Below are positions 1 to 10,966 of a stretch of DNA of 64,000 bases, in pieces. Source of the DNA: Bufo bufo (lineage: Eukaryota > Chordata > Amphibia > Anura > Bufonidae); contig NC_053398.1 in NCBI RefSeq assembly GCF_905171765.1, forward strand, positions 44,794,323 to 44,858,322, in the 5' to 3' direction. The position numbers and the translations under genes were made by a program. Below the pieces are notes generated by a model. The model had not been told where the DNA came from, ran no database searches, and saw only the letters and a program-made list of their open reading frames with translations. How positions within the stretch are numbered: position 1 is the stretch's first letter; every line of letters begins with the position of its first letter.

Positions 1-83
1 AATGTCTGAGATGATAAAACCCCTTTAATACGGATATAATATGAAATTAAACAGGACTAGCACTAATCTGAATTGATTTTACT

Positions 84-210
84 GCTAAGCCCCATTCAAG
101 TCTACGGGGCTAAGCTGCAATACCAGACGCAGCCAATGGACAAGAGCGGCACTGTTTCTAGAAAAGATGGACTTTTATTTTCTGAATGCTCAACCCCTTT
201 AAATTGAGAT
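84..210 (-). mobile_element. MITE fragment, TTAA family A
   Basis: It shares the block around 'gctgcaataccaagcacagc' with the better copies near 11.4 kb and 48.4 kb and ends in 'aacccctttaa', the usual right terminus of this non-autonomous family. The left part is missing. No coding potential. Confidence 0.5.
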
Positions 211-907
211 TTGGCTACAATTTGGAATAAAATACATCTAGATGTGATGTTCTGACGTGTACGTACATCTTTGACTGCGGGCGCAGCTCTTCAAGCAGAA
301 TAAAACCCACTTTATTCCATAAGGTTTACTGACATTATACCGTAAGATTATTCTGAAATGTTTGGTAAGAGCAGTAATAGCTTTATTCCATTCAAAACGG
401 ATAGTAACATTAATAACCACCCACCGTCAGATAACATGCTAAGTAATTTCTTAGAATTTCTTGGTTTTAGCTATTCTAAGTGCTGTACCCGACAGAACAC
501 TGGAGGACTGTGGATCTGCATTTATTGTATTTAACTTCTCACTAAAACGCACATAATGGCTGCTGAGTAGCAGATGTTGGACGGGAAGGTTCAGTAAATC
601 ATACAGTAAAATCTACCATTCTCCAGGGCAGGTATAGAGGTTTAGCTGCACAGTATTAAACTCTCCACTGAAGCATACCATAGACTACAAATCCTGCAGC
701 CAGGATACTGTACACAGAACCATAAGCGTAATGTAAAAAGTTACCATATCGACCACGAAAAAGGGGCTGTGAAGCCGTCAATGTTCTGTACCCCCATCCA
801 ACATCTCTATGGTCACATCACAATGTACAGTACCCACTAGAATGATAATTAATGACTTTATGACCTGCATCCTTTCCTTCCCTATCATCCCCTAAGGAAC
901 CAAGGAG
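211..907. other. No gene seen
   Basis: AT-rich sequence with only short chance ORFs. I see no splice-site pattern, recognisable motif or repeat beyond scraps. Confidence 0.5.
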
Positions 908-911
908 TTAA

Positions 912-1790
912 AGGGGTTATCCCATAATAAATGTAAAAAATAAAAATCATATAATACATGACAATCTCTTTCTAACAAAGCTAGAACCAGCCCTGTACCT
1001 CACCCTGTTCATTGCTTTGATTACTGTGCTAGATTTACATTAAACTGGCAGCACAGTGGGTGTGTCTTTTCTCAGGGAGCGTGACCTCTCTCAGAGCGTA
1101 GCAGCTCTCTATGACAGGTCAGGGGGCGAATCCTTCCTGCTGCAGCTCTCTCCCTATAACAGCTCAAGGGGCGTGTCATTTCTGTTGCAGCTGTCACAGG
1201 TTTGACTGCATGTCCTTTCTGATGCAGCTCTCTCCCCATCACAGGTTTGACTGCATGTCCTTTCTGATGCAGCTCTCTCCCCATCACAGGTTAGATTGCA
1301 TGTCCTTTATGATGCAGCTCTCTCCCTATCACAGCTCAAGGGGCGTGTCATTTCTGTTGCAGCTGTCACAGGTTTGACTGCATGTCCTTTCTGATGCAGC
1401 TCTCTCCCTATCACAGGTTAGATTGCATGTCCTTTCTGATGCAGCTCTCTCCCTATCACAGGTTAGATTGCATGTCCTTTCTGATGCAGCTCTCTCCCTA
1501 TCACAGCTCAAGGGGCGTGTCATTTCTGTTGCAGCTGTCACAGGTTAGATTGCATGTCCTTTCTGCTTCAGCTCTCTTCCTTTCACAATGCAGGGGGTGT
1601 ATCTTTCTTGCTGTGGCTCTTTCCCTATCACAGCTCAGGAGGTGTGTCCTTTCTGCTGCAGCTCTCTTATTGTAAATGGCACAGCTTCTAACATTAGGTC
1701 AGTGAGTGCCCCATCTCAGTGAGGTGGTCATCAATACCTGATTGGCAGGGGTCTGACACTGTCATTAATATATATGGCAGGACAACCCCT
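912..1790 (+). mobile_element. TTAA-flanked MITE with internal minisatellite
   Basis: TTAA stands at 908-911 and at 1791-1794. The termini are inverted: AGGGGTTATCCC on the left and GGACAACCCCT on the right. TTAA duplication is the hallmark of piggyBac-type transposition, so this is probably a non-autonomous element of that kind (inference). The middle third is an expanded tandem array, described separately. No transposase is present. Confidence 0.7.
1085..1670 (+). repeat. 45-bp minisatellite with 172-bp higher-order period
   Basis: A 45-bp monomer beginning gcatgtcctttctgatgcag starts at 1208, 1253 and 1298 and again at 1380, 1425 and 1470. A shorter variant monomer starting gctcaaggggcgtgtc occurs at 1162, 1334 and 1506, exactly 172 bp apart. 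The array is therefore built from a four-monomer higher-order unit, with degenerate units at both ends. Open frames in it are by-products of the period. Confidence 0.85.
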
Positions 1791-2471
1791 TTAAGTACTA
1801 TAGGCATTTTATAAGTGTAGCGTGGACTCTGACACCAACAGAACGGCAGCAGCACGTCTCAGAGTTCCGTTATTTTTTAACAGCATGTACAGCTTCTTTT
1901 CTTGCACTGAAATACCTCTTTAACCCTTCGGGTGCCGCCCACTCTGGAGAAGGTCCCAAACATCTGTGCCCCCTTATACGGCCGTCCAGATAAACAACCC
2001 CTTTAACGGTGCTCTGCTAACTTCCCCACTTAAAAAACCCAGGAAAGAGCAATATCTGCAGGATGAATAATATGAATGGCCATAAATACACACGGGCTCT
2101 GCCATAATATAACCTTACATTGTAAACGCTGAATATTACTGCAGTAACCAAATGAAATATCTGTCTGCCATTGAAATGTCCTGACATTGTGAGGAGCTCT
2201 GGAGAAGGGCTAATTTGGCATGAGTGAGTAGTGGCAACCCTGGCTTCCCATGCCATCTTTATGCTCATTCTGTAATGTTCCCACTGGTGCCAAGATGACG
2301 AGCTGCACGCACCATCTGTCGCCTTAGGCACTTAACCGCAGGCGACACCGGAGCTAGGAACACATTTATAGATCAGGCAGGTATAGCCCCCCATATTAAA
2401 GAAACACCCCGCCATATTGTTTTAGTCACACTGGTAGACTTGCCATGAGCAAGCTGTGCAGACACAAAGTT

Positions 2472-2482
2472 GATAGATAGAG

Positions 2483-2514
<32 letters not shown>
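2472..2514 (+). repeat. (GATA)n microsatellite
   Basis: A run of gata units with one gaga interruption. Confidence 0.95.
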
Positions 2515-2712
2515 CTTATAGAGATCGCCTTGACGTTTGGCAGACGGGCCCAAATAATTTTATACAAAATGTATTTGCCAAGAATCTTAAATTTACAAAA
2601 TAAGCGAAGCATTAGCATCAGAATATTTACTATTACTATGGCATTATTGTACTTTATTTGGTTTGCAGAGTGCTGTTGCATTGTGTTTTTTTCTTTGTGT
2701 TTCTAGCCATGG

Positions 2713-2927
2713 CAGATAGATATGAGATAGATAGATAGAGATAGATAGATATGAGATAGATAGATAGAGATAGATAGATATGAGATAGATAGATAGATAG
2801 ATAGATAGATATGAGATAGATAGATATGAGATAGATAGATAGATAGATATGAGATAGATAGATAGATATGAGATAGATAGATAGATATGAGATAGATAGA
2901 TATGAGATAGATAGATAGATAGATATG

Positions 2928-2995
<68 letters not shown>
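2713..2995 (+). repeat. (GATA)n with interspersed GATATGA units
   Basis: About 280 bp of gata repeats broken repeatedly by 'gatatgagata' and ending in a pure gata run. The long minus-strand frames of Ser-Ile-Tyr-Leu repeats across it are simple-repeat translations, not proteins. It lies only 200 bp from the shorter (GATA)n tract. Confidence 0.95.
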
Positions 2996-3289
2996 TCAAT
3001 TGAAACAGATGGACCAAGGGACGGATGGACAAATAGAATAGATAGCTGTTCATATGTTGCCTGAGCTCTTTCGACAATGGTCAGGTTGAAGCTCATCTGC
3101 CTCTCCAATGCCAACAGCTTGGAAGCTCCTAATATTTTGGCTGTATAACTGAAGCAGCCTATATGTTCAGCTAGAATAACACATCCCTCCCAGCATGGCA
3201 GCCTGCTGCAGTAAAGGCATGATGGGCAGAACACATACAGCATAAACTATCCGCTTATAGAGACTGACTAGCTGAATGATACAAATGAT

Positions 3290-3645
3290 ACAGATAAAAT
3301 ATTACAGGGCATCTGTCAGCAGCTTTGTCCCTATGACACTGGTTGACCTGTTACATGTGCGCTTGGCTACTGAAGACATCTGTGCTGGTCCCATGTTCAT
3401 TTGTGTCCGAATTGCTGAGAAAACGGAACTTTTAATATATGAAAATGAGCCTCTAGGAGCAAAAGGGGACGTTCCTGTTACTCCTAGAGGCTCAGCTGTC
3501 TCTGAAAATGCCACGCCCTTTGTCATGGTCACGTCACGCCACGCCGAGGTGTGGTCACATTTTCTCTACCTCATCCTGTCAAGCAAAGTGCAGAGGACAC
3601 AGCAGTTGTAGAGAGAGCTGAGCCTCTAGGTGTAATGGCAACACA
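3290..3645 (+). mobile_element. MITE, family F (gagcctctagg)
   Basis: It shares several blocks with the reverse-strand copy at 20153-20385, including 'gacctgtta', 'cccatgttcat' and 'gagcctctagg' on both sides of a short centre. The centre, 'gagcctctagg ... cctagaggctc', is an inverted repeat. The right end includes 'gtgcagaggacacagcag'. Non-coding. Confidence 0.6.
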
Positions 3646-3889
3646 ATTGAATCTAATGCATTGCAAGAGCTGAAGGACCTGTGATGACCTCACAGGTCAT
3701 GTGATCAGTTCTAAATGCAGTAGCTGAAAAGGACCTGCGATGATGTCACCATCACGTGACCAGTGCAGGACAGGACGGCTTATTAGCAGTGAAGAGAAGC
3801 CCTGGGAAGAGGCTGAGGTGAGATCTGCTACATAAGGAGAGGTAAGTGAAGATTACTCCGTGTGAGAGGCAGAGCAATGTTGGGAGTTG

Positions 3890-4440
3890 TAGTTATTTAA
3901 CTGGGACTGTATGTTAGGGCTGAAGAGAGGGAAGTTATTTACATGGGACAGTGAGGTGGAGTGATGTTAATTACATGGGACTGACATTTGGAAGTGGCTG
4001 GGTTAGGGTGATGTTATTTACATGGAACTGTATGTTGAGGGGTAATGTTATTTATATGGCACTGCATGTTAAGGGGTAATGTTATTTACATGGGACTGCA
4101 TGTTGGAGGTGGCTGGGGAGGGGGTGATTTTATTTACATGGGACTGTATATTGAAGGTGTCTGGGGAAGGGAGTGATGTTATTTATATGGAACTGAATAT
4201 TGAGGAGGTGATGTTATTTACATGGGATTGTATGTTGAAGGGGCAGGAGAGATGGTGTGATGTTATTTACATGGGACTGTATTTTGGAGGGGGCTGTAGA
4301 TAGATACGGATGTTATTTACATGGGACTGTATATTGGAGGGGGCTGGAGAGATGGTGTGATGGTATTTATATGGGACTCTATGGCGGAGGGAGGGAAATA
4401 GTGTTATTTACATGAAATTGTATGGTGGAGGTGCTGAGGA
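3890..4440 (+). repeat. Minisatellite, unit containing ttatttacatgggactgtat
   Basis: About nine degenerate units, each containing 'atgttatttacatggga' and a G-rich spacer, at intervals of roughly 40-65 bp. It lies within hAT copy 1. Confidence 0.8.
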
Positions 4441-4724
4441 ATTATAATTTCTGAGGACACTAAACAGAGGAATATAACTACAGGGGGCACTGCAGGCAGC
4501 ATTAAGAATATTGGGGAAGATTCAGGGCGAGCATTATAACAGTAGGGGGCGATATAAATACTGGGGGCACTGTGGGGGCATTTTAAATCCAGGGGACATT
4601 AGGTGTTCTTATTACTACTGGGGGCTCTATAGGAGGGATCCGCATTATTTCTACTAAGAGCACTATGGGGGCCTTATTACTACTGAGGGGTCTGTAGAGA
4701 GCTTTATTACCATATTACCATTAA

Positions 4725-5425
4725 CATATATAGTGTGGGGGGCTGTATACTGGGGGCTGTATACTGTGGGGGGCCTGTATAGTGTGGGGCCTGTATACTG
4801 TGGGGGGCTGTATAGTGTGGGGGGCTGTATAGTGTGGAGAGCTGTATAGTGTGGGGGGCTGTATACTGTGGGGGAGTGTATATTGTGGGGGGCCTGAAGA
4901 CTGTGGGGGCCTGAAGACTGTGGGGGCCTGTATACTGTGGGGGGCCTGTATACTGTGGGGGGCCTGTATACTGTGGGGGGCCTGTATACTGTGGGGGCTG
5001 TATAGTGTGGGGGGCTGTATAGTGTGGGGGGGCTATATACTGTGGGGGCCTGTATAGTGTGGGGGCCTGTATACTGTGGGGGGCCTGTATACTGTGGGGG
5101 GGCTGTATACTGTATATTGTGCAATGCTATACTGCTGTACTGTATACTGTGGGGGGCTGTATACTGTGGGGGGCTGTATACTGTATAGTTTGGGGTGCTG
5201 TATACGGTGAGGTGCTATACTGCTCTACTGTATACTGTGAGGTGTATACTGTGGGGTGCTGTATACTGTGGGCTGCTATACTGCTCTACTATATACTGTG
5301 GGGTACTGTATAGTGTGGGGTGCTATACTGCATACTGTGTGGTGCTGTATACTATAGGGTGCTATACTGCATACTGTGGGTTGCTGTACACTATAGGGTG
5401 CTATACTGCATACTGTGGAGTGCCC
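4725..5425 (+). repeat. Minisatellite, unit ctgtatactgtggggggc
   Basis: Units of about 18-20 bp (ctgtatactgtggggggc), strongly G-biased on this strand. The 5180-5425 part is a mixed block of variant units that matches 51075-51310, reverse-complemented, unit by unit. The frames translating as repeated Cys-Ile-Leu-Trp-Gly or Thr-Val-Tyr-Ser-Pro are array artefacts. Confidence 0.9.
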
Positions 5426-5650
5426 ACTTCCAGCCTGAGCCCAGCTGCCCAGAGCACTGATCCTGAGTCGCTGGGGTCTTCAGAACTGGAAGTATTTACA
5501 GTCATTCACTGTACTCTACCAGATGTGTGGATTTTTTGTGTGTGTGTTGTGATGGAGGGCGTGATTGCCTGCTAAGGTGTGGGAAGGCGGGATCCAGGGG
5601 GCCTAAGTAAATTTTTGCTTAGGGTCCAATCAATATTAAAGACGGCCCTG

Positions 5651-5877
5651 TCCGAACCGAATGGAGATGATGATGACAGAGAAGATCTACATCAGAGGAG
5701 ACGTCACCTGGGATGCCCTGGATGTGAGAGGTATGTGCTGCTGTATAGCAAGTACAGTAGAATGTCTTCAGTGCTAGTGTTTGCAGGTGGGGGGGATGCG
5801 GTTGTTCAACTTAGAGAATTGGACCATATGCATTGGTGCTTGGGCCCCAGATCTTTTGAGACCCTAGCAACGCCCCT
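5651..5877 (-). mobile_element. Terminal part of another hAT-like element
   Basis: The right end reads 'ccctagcaacgcccctg', whose complement CAGGGGCGTTGCTAGGG has the form of a hAT terminal repeat. The left terminus is absent; the fragment abuts the end of the array-bearing element. Confidence 0.35.
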
Positions 5878-6079
5878 GCCAGACTGGGATACATGTGACC
5901 TTTTGATAATTTATTATTCAATTTTCTTGGGGGACACAAAAAAAATGACAATTCTAGGATTTATTTATTTTACGCGGTTCACCATGTGGGATAAATAACA
6001 TGATATTTTAATATTTCATACAAATTTCAGATGCAGCAATAACAATTATATTTATCTTTCTATTATATCTAAAGAATGG

Positions 6080-6838
6080 TGCAACGGATCTCCTGACACC
6101 CTAACTAGGTACCTCCGTTGATGGATGCTCCTAGTGCTTCCTGAGGGCTCCAAGGACTACACTTAACACCGTAATCACTGCCGACCCCACGAACTGCCGC
6201 AGCTTGGTTGAGGTCTCGCCGTCTTCCACCCACCCTGGGCCCAAGACCAGGATCCAACTTCCAGTGGGTAGAACTATGTTGTAATCCCAGGGGAGTATAA
6301 TACCGATAGCAATCCCCAGAGTAAATATAGCTGTTCCCCCACACATGAGATGACACTCTATGTTGAGGGTAAAACAGGAACTCCCTTTATTGAAGATCAA
6401 CTCAGTATATATACATTTCAAGAAGTCTAACAACATAACGCAATCAACCATAAACAACATGCAAACAGACATAATGAATGAATAGGGAGAGAGGAGACAC
6501 ATGTGATGGGATTATCTCCTGAGTGTATCATAGGGTGATCTACTCATCTAGGAGTCGTCTACTCCTAGAGTCAGCTATCTTAATCCCATCACTAACACAA
6601 TCAGTGGGAGTCTCAGTGCAGAGTTAACCCATTTTGTGTTGCTGAATCCACACCATGCCTTTTTAATGGGCAATCGGAAATATGAGGCATATAAATTCCA
6701 CACATAAATCAGGGTTCATAGTTCCTTGTAACCCCAAAAGGTCTGAGGGCGTCTCCATAGTTCTGGGTCCATAGTCTGTAGGATGGAGGCTGGCCCTCAG
6801 GCTTCTCCAGCAGCCCCAGTGACGGTTCAGTCCGTCAC
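6080..6838 (-). mobile_element. Probable solo LTR
   Basis: On the minus strand the sequence begins TGTGACGGACTG at 6838. It contains a TATATATA stretch followed closely by AATAAAGGGAG near 6385-6415, the TATA-plus-poly(A)-signal arrangement of an LTR U3/R region, and can be read to a CA end near 6080. Flanking 5-bp duplications are not convincing (aatgg against aaatg). No pol or gag is adjacent. The longest frame inside, about 120 codons on the minus strand, has no recognisable domain. Confidence 0.45.
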
Positions 6839-7992
6839 AAATGATTTATTTTTTTACATTTTCTTTTTAGTCTGCTTTGGGGACCAGAACCTGCAATTGT
6901 TTTATCGCTTGTATTATACACAGTATTTTTAGCCGCACTCTATTACAGCCTGAGGCTGGAACATATCAGGCCTGCCATGTTAACTTCTATGCACTCCACA
7001 ACTGTCTTTGCAGGGAGGACAGAGCCGCCTCTCTCTCTCTCTCTCTGTCTAACTATTCAAATGCCGCGGTTGCTACTGACGGTGGCATCTGAGGGGCTAA
7101 ACTGTTCGGCAGTGAGAGCAGAGTGTCAGCTGTATAATGCAGATGGCAAATGCAAGCAATGCTCCAGCGTCACGTACTATCATGGCACTGGGCATTAACT
7201 ATACACACTCGGCTATATAATCATGCGGTGATGAGTGGGAAGGGGTTACAAAGAAGTTTTCATCAGCTACATATAAATAAATGTTGAACAGGATTCTTCC
7301 ACTTCTTGCACAACAAGAGGTTCTGCAGCAGCTGGGATGCATTACAAAGAACACTGTATCCCTCTGCTAGGCCCCTCAGGGATCTGTGTCCGGTATAAAT
7401 GCACTCTGCCTGTGGCCTCATGATTTCCTATGGTCAGGTTCCACCACTCTTATAATTTACAGAAGAGAGGACATTATACCATTTATAATACTGGGGTTAG
7501 ATATGTACAGTCTCCATCTACTAGACAGAGGGCAGCTAGGAGGATCTCACATCTGCACAGCCTTTCTGGCAGTAAGACAGCTGGAGCATAATCCCTCATC
7601 TGTACCACTGGTAACTGTGCCCATAGGGGCTAATGAGTCACTTAGTTTTGCCTCTTCGACATCTACTTTTGCATTGATTTCTTCGTGGTCGTGTTTGAAA
7701 AATCCTTGCTGGGACCACTTCACTTCTCAGTGCAGTCTCGGCACCAGGGGCATCATCTGAGCGTTAAAAGTAGTAGTAATAGTACCTTCTGAACAGCTAT
7801 TAATTCTATAATATCCCCCAAAGTCACGCTGCTAATTGCCGGTAATGTTCCAAACGTTTATGTGCTCCTTCAGCCTTTGCCTTTCTACATAACGCTGCTA
7901 TCAGCCCTGCTCTTATCTCATGTACACAGCCAGGAGTATATGTAAAGTCATACAAGTACATGATGCCGAGTAACACTTATGCAATTACTGCA
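6839..7992. other. No gene seen; short (CT)n
   Basis: Apart from a (CT)n tract at 7032-7050 and a TA-rich stretch, nothing stands out. The frames of up to 124 codons here lack recognisable motifs and codon-use support. Confidence 0.45.
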
Positions 7993-7996
7993 TTAA

Positions 7997-8723
7997 AGGG
8001 GTTGTGTCACTTCAGCAAGTGGCATTTATCATGTAGAGAAAGTTAAAGGGTTATTCAACACCTATAATGCCCCCCAAAATGCCCCGTCCCCTTATACAGG
8101 TTATACTTACCCCACCCATCAGCACCAGCGTCGCTCGCATCAAAACATCAGGCGACGGAGGGGGGGCAGCCAATAGCAGGCCGCGACAGGAAGGAGCCTC
8201 CCTATTGTCACCCACGATGCTAGGGAGGCTCGGGAGATACGCAGCAGCCGTGCAGGCATCAGGAGCAGGGTAAGTATAACCTCTATGAGGTGCCCAGGCA
8301 TTTTTTGGAGAGGGGGGAATTATAGGGATTGGATGACCCTTTAAATAGAAGGCACTTACTAATGTATTGTGATTGTCCATATTGCCTCCTTTGCTGGCTG
8401 GATTCATTTTTCCATCACATTATACACTGCTCGTTTCCATGGCTACGACCACCCTGTAATCCATGAGCGGTGGCAGTGCTTGCACACTATAAAAAAAGGG
8501 ACTGGCCTCTCTGCTGGCCGGGACAGTGGGAGCTCACATAGGCTAGTGCCTTTTTATATAGTGTCAAAGCATGATCACCGCTGCTGGATTACAGGGTGGT
8601 CGTAACCATGAAGACAAGCAGTGTATAATGTTATGGAAAAATGAATCCAGTCAACAAAGGAAGCAATATGGATAATCACAATACATTAGGAAGAAAATGC
8701 TATTTGCTGAAGTGACACAACCC
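7997..8723 (+). mobile_element. TTAA-family MITE E, interrupted twice
   Basis: The left end is TTAA plus AGGGGTTGTGTCACTTC and the right end is GAAGTGACACAACCC, a good inverted pair. The body is an extended palindrome around 'ttccatggctacgaccaccctgtaat' and its complement near 8590. A second MITE sits inside at 8047-8340, and a PIF-like MITE begins directly at its right terminus. A truncated copy lies at 11856-12010. Confidence 0.75.
8047..8340 (+). mobile_element. TTAA-family MITE D, nested in E
   Basis: TTAA stands at 8043-8046 and 8341-8344. The termini are AGGGTTATTCAAC and GGATGACCCT. The centre holds an inverted repeat, cctccctat...gctagggagg, shared with copies at 23499, 26405 and 36359. 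The empty target is preserved in the second E copy at 11901-11904 (gagaaagTTAAtacaaggcac), which confirms TTAA as the duplicated target. Confidence 0.85.
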
Positions 8724-8726
8724 TTA

Positions 8727-9018
8727 GGGCTCATGCACACAAACGTATATTTTGTCCTTGTCAATTCCGTTTTTTTGTATGAAGAGCTATTCATTTCAAT
8801 GGGGCGGCAAAAAAATGGAAATGACTCAGTGTGCATTCCGTATCCGTATGTCCGCAAATCCATGTCGCAAAAAAATTTAATATGGACAAGGACATGCATT
8901 GTTACAATGGATCTGCAAAAAAAACTGATGTAATGTGGACGTCACATGGATGTCATCCATTTTTTTGCGGATCCATGTTTTGTGGACTTCAAAATACATA
9001 CGGCCTGTGCATGAGCCC
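8727..9018 (+). mobile_element. PIF/Harbinger-like MITE
   Basis: TTA stands at 8724-8726 and 9019-9021, and the inverted termini are GGGCTCATGCACAC and GTGCATGAGCCC. A 3-bp TWA duplication is typical of PIF/Harbinger elements. It has inserted exactly at the outer end of element E. Confidence 0.8.
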
Positions 9019-9053
9019 TTAAGGGGAGCCTGTCACCTGCTTTGGTCCTTTAA

Positions 9054-9937
9054 GGCCTCTTTCACACGGGGATCATGTTTTTAGTCCGGATAAGATGCGG
9101 GTGCGTTGCGGGAAAATGTGTGATTTTTCCACGTGAGTGCAAAACATTGTAATGCGTTTTGCACGCGCGTGAGAAAACTCGGCATGTTTGGTACCCAGAC
9201 CCGAACCCGGACTTCTTCACAGAAGTTCGGGTTTGGGTTAGGTGTTCTGTAGATTTTATTATTTTCCCTTATAACATGGTTATAAGGGAAAATAATAGCA
9301 TTCTTAATACAGAATGCATAGTACAATAGGGCTGAAGGGGTTAAAAAAATAAATAAATAATTTAACTCACCTTAATCCACTTGCTCACGCAGCCTGGCTT
9401 CTCTTCTGTCTTCTTCTTTGAGGAATAGGACCTTTGATGACGTCACCACAGGTCTTTTTCCTGTGCACAGCAGATGAAGACAGAAGAGATGCCGGCTGCG
9501 CGAGCAAGTGGATTAAGGTGAGTTAAATTATTTATTTATTTTTTTAACCCCTCCAGCCCTATTGTACTATGCATTCTGTATTAAGAATGCTATTATTTTC
9601 CCTTATAACCATGTTATAAGGGAAAATAATAAAGATCGGGTCCCCATCCCAATCGTCTCCTAGCAACCGTGCGTGAAAATCGCACCGCATCCGCACTTGC
9701 TGGCGGATGCTTGCGATTTTCACGCAGCCCCATTCACTTCTATGGGGCCTGCGTTGCGTGGAAAACGCACAAAGAGGAGCATGCTGCGATTTTCACGCAA
9801 CGCACAAGTGATGCGTGAAAATCACCGCTCATGTGCACAGCCCCATAGAAATGAATGGGTCCGGATTCAGTGCGGGTGCAATGCGTTCACCTCACGCATT
9901 GCACCCGCGCGGAAATCTCGCCCATGTGAAAGGGGCC
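9054..9937 (+). mobile_element. PIF/Harbinger-like MITE with inner palindrome
   Basis: TAA stands at 9051-9053 and 9938-9940, and the termini are GGCCTCTTTCACACGGG and CCCATGTGAAAGGGGCC. Its centre (9254-9637) is a long inverted repeat with the CRE-like octamer TGACGTCA at 9438-9445 near the middle. Outer parts carry repeated acgca/tgcgt palindromes. Confidence 0.8.
9254..9637. repeat. Foldback palindrome, about 135-bp arms
   Basis: The arms 9254-9390 and about 9500-9637 are nearly identical in inverted orientation. Each outer end also holds a short hairpin, ttattttcccttataa with its complement. The loop contains TGACGTCA. It lies wholly inside the MITE at 9054-9937 and may be a separate insertion. 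Confidence 0.8.
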
Positions 9938-9940
9938 TAA

Positions 9941-10288
9941 GGCTACTTGCACACGTTGCAGATTACGTGCGGTTTTTACATGAAGATTTTCATCCAGAAA
10001 GACTGCAGCATATTACAGTACCAGCAAAGTGACAGACATTTTCCAAATCTCGTGCTCACTGCGTGTACTTTTTCCGTGCGGAAAATAACCTGATGTGCAG
10101 ATTTGGAAATCTACAGCATCTCAGTTGTTTCAGTGCAATACAACAGGTGAGATCGGGAAAAAACATCAAAATCCACAAAATAAAAAAAGCTGCAGGTAAC
10201 ACATGCAGATGAGGTTATGGGTTTGGTGTGAAAAAGCAGAGAAATCCATGCAAAAAATCTATAAATCCGCAACCATGTGCAGGTCGCC
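9941..10288 (+). mobile_element. PIF/Harbinger-like MITE, tandem neighbour
   Basis: The termini GGCTACTTGCACACGTTG and CCATGTGCAGGTCGCC form an imperfect inverted pair. It shares the TAA at 9938-9940 with the preceding element and is followed by TGA at 10289-10291, a one-base variant of the same target. Confidence 0.6.
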
Positions 10289-10291
10289 TGA

Positions 10292-10660
10292 GGCTGCTTT
10301 CACACAAGCGATTTTCCCATCCAGGTACTGTCCAAGTTTGGAATGGACCTCCCATCTACAACTGACAGCACCCGGACTGAACACATTGAAGTCAATGGGC
10401 TAATTCTCAGATTTTTTTTTTTTTAACTGACCATCTGTCCATTCAGACAACATGGCACCACATTCTATCTTCTTCCGTTCTTCACTCAGGCCCATTCAAG
10501 TCAATAGGCGGTGAAAAAAAACCTGAAACACACTTATGGACTTTTTCAGAGTCACAGATGTTGGGTGTTATTCTTCAATTTGATGGATAGTATACAGTAG
10601 CATCTGTCATGACATGTACGGTACATTTTTTCCTGGACTCTATGGGATAGAATAGCATAG
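10292..10660 (+). mobile_element. MITE fragment, left end only
   Basis: It starts GGCTGCTTTCACACAAGC directly after the TGA that closes the previous element. The interior (fill-ins such as 'cattcaagtcaatagg') resembles this family. No matching right terminus is visible. Confidence 0.45.
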
Positions 10661-10702
10661 TCTACAACACTGATCCATCATCTTTTTATAGCAATATATT
10701 TA

Positions 10703-10800
10703 TTTCACTCACTTATATAGCGCTACTATATTCCGCAGCGCTGTACAGACATTAGCATCTAACTGTCCCCAATGGGGCTCACAATCTAAGTTCCCTATCA
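10703..10800 (-). mobile_element. SINE/LINE 3' tail fragment
   Basis: Read on the minus strand it gives '...gattgtgagccccat...acagcgctgcggaatat...gcgctatataag'. The same tail ends the tRNA-headed SINE at 29888-30125. The 5' part is absent. Confidence 0.6.
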
Positions 10801-10852
10801 GGATGTCTTTTGCCCTGACTAATGGAGCCCTATGGACACGATCAGCATGGGT

Positions 10853-10966
10853 GACTGGCTTAGTTGCCCATAGCAACCAATCAGATTCCACCTTTCATTT
10901 TTCAAAGGATCGCTGAAAAATGAAAGGTGGAATCTGATTGGTTGCTATGGGCAACTAAGCCAGTTC
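10853..10966. repeat. Hairpin MITE with CCAAT in both arms
   Basis: Arms of about 50 bp are near-perfect complements around a 14-bp loop at aaaggatcgctg. Each arm carries 'aaccaatcaga' (CCAAT-box core) in opposite orientation. Outer flanks resemble the 'gataaatctt' sequences found beside such hairpins. No duplication was defined. Confidence 0.7.

Larger units (their letters stand above)
3650..5650 (-). mobile_element. Non-autonomous hAT-type element, copy 1, array-bearing
   Basis: The terminus at 5650 reads TTAAAGACGGCCCTG and matches, in inverse orientation, the terminus of the element at 50785-52239. The 220 bp inside it are also nearly identical to that copy. The opposite end is not defined: the ggacct...gatgatgtca block near 3730 resembles the matching block of copy 2 at 51965-52045, but no CAGGGCC terminus or 8-bp duplication is visible. 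It contains two tandem arrays. Confidence 0.6.

Noticed and set aside
2713..2995. Long minus-strand frames with repeated Ser-Ile-Tyr-Leu
   Set aside because: They are translations of the (GATA)n tract. A four-base unit without in-frame stops stays open in several frames, and the two overlapping frames give the same repeat.
4725..5425. CRISPR-like array or repeat protein
   Set aside because: Units are contiguous and degenerate with no unique spacers, and the eukaryotic context excludes CRISPR. Open frames follow from the unit composition.
6131..6502. 123-codon minus-strand protein
   Set aside because: It lies within the probable LTR and overlaps its TATA and AATAAA signals; no domain is recognised.
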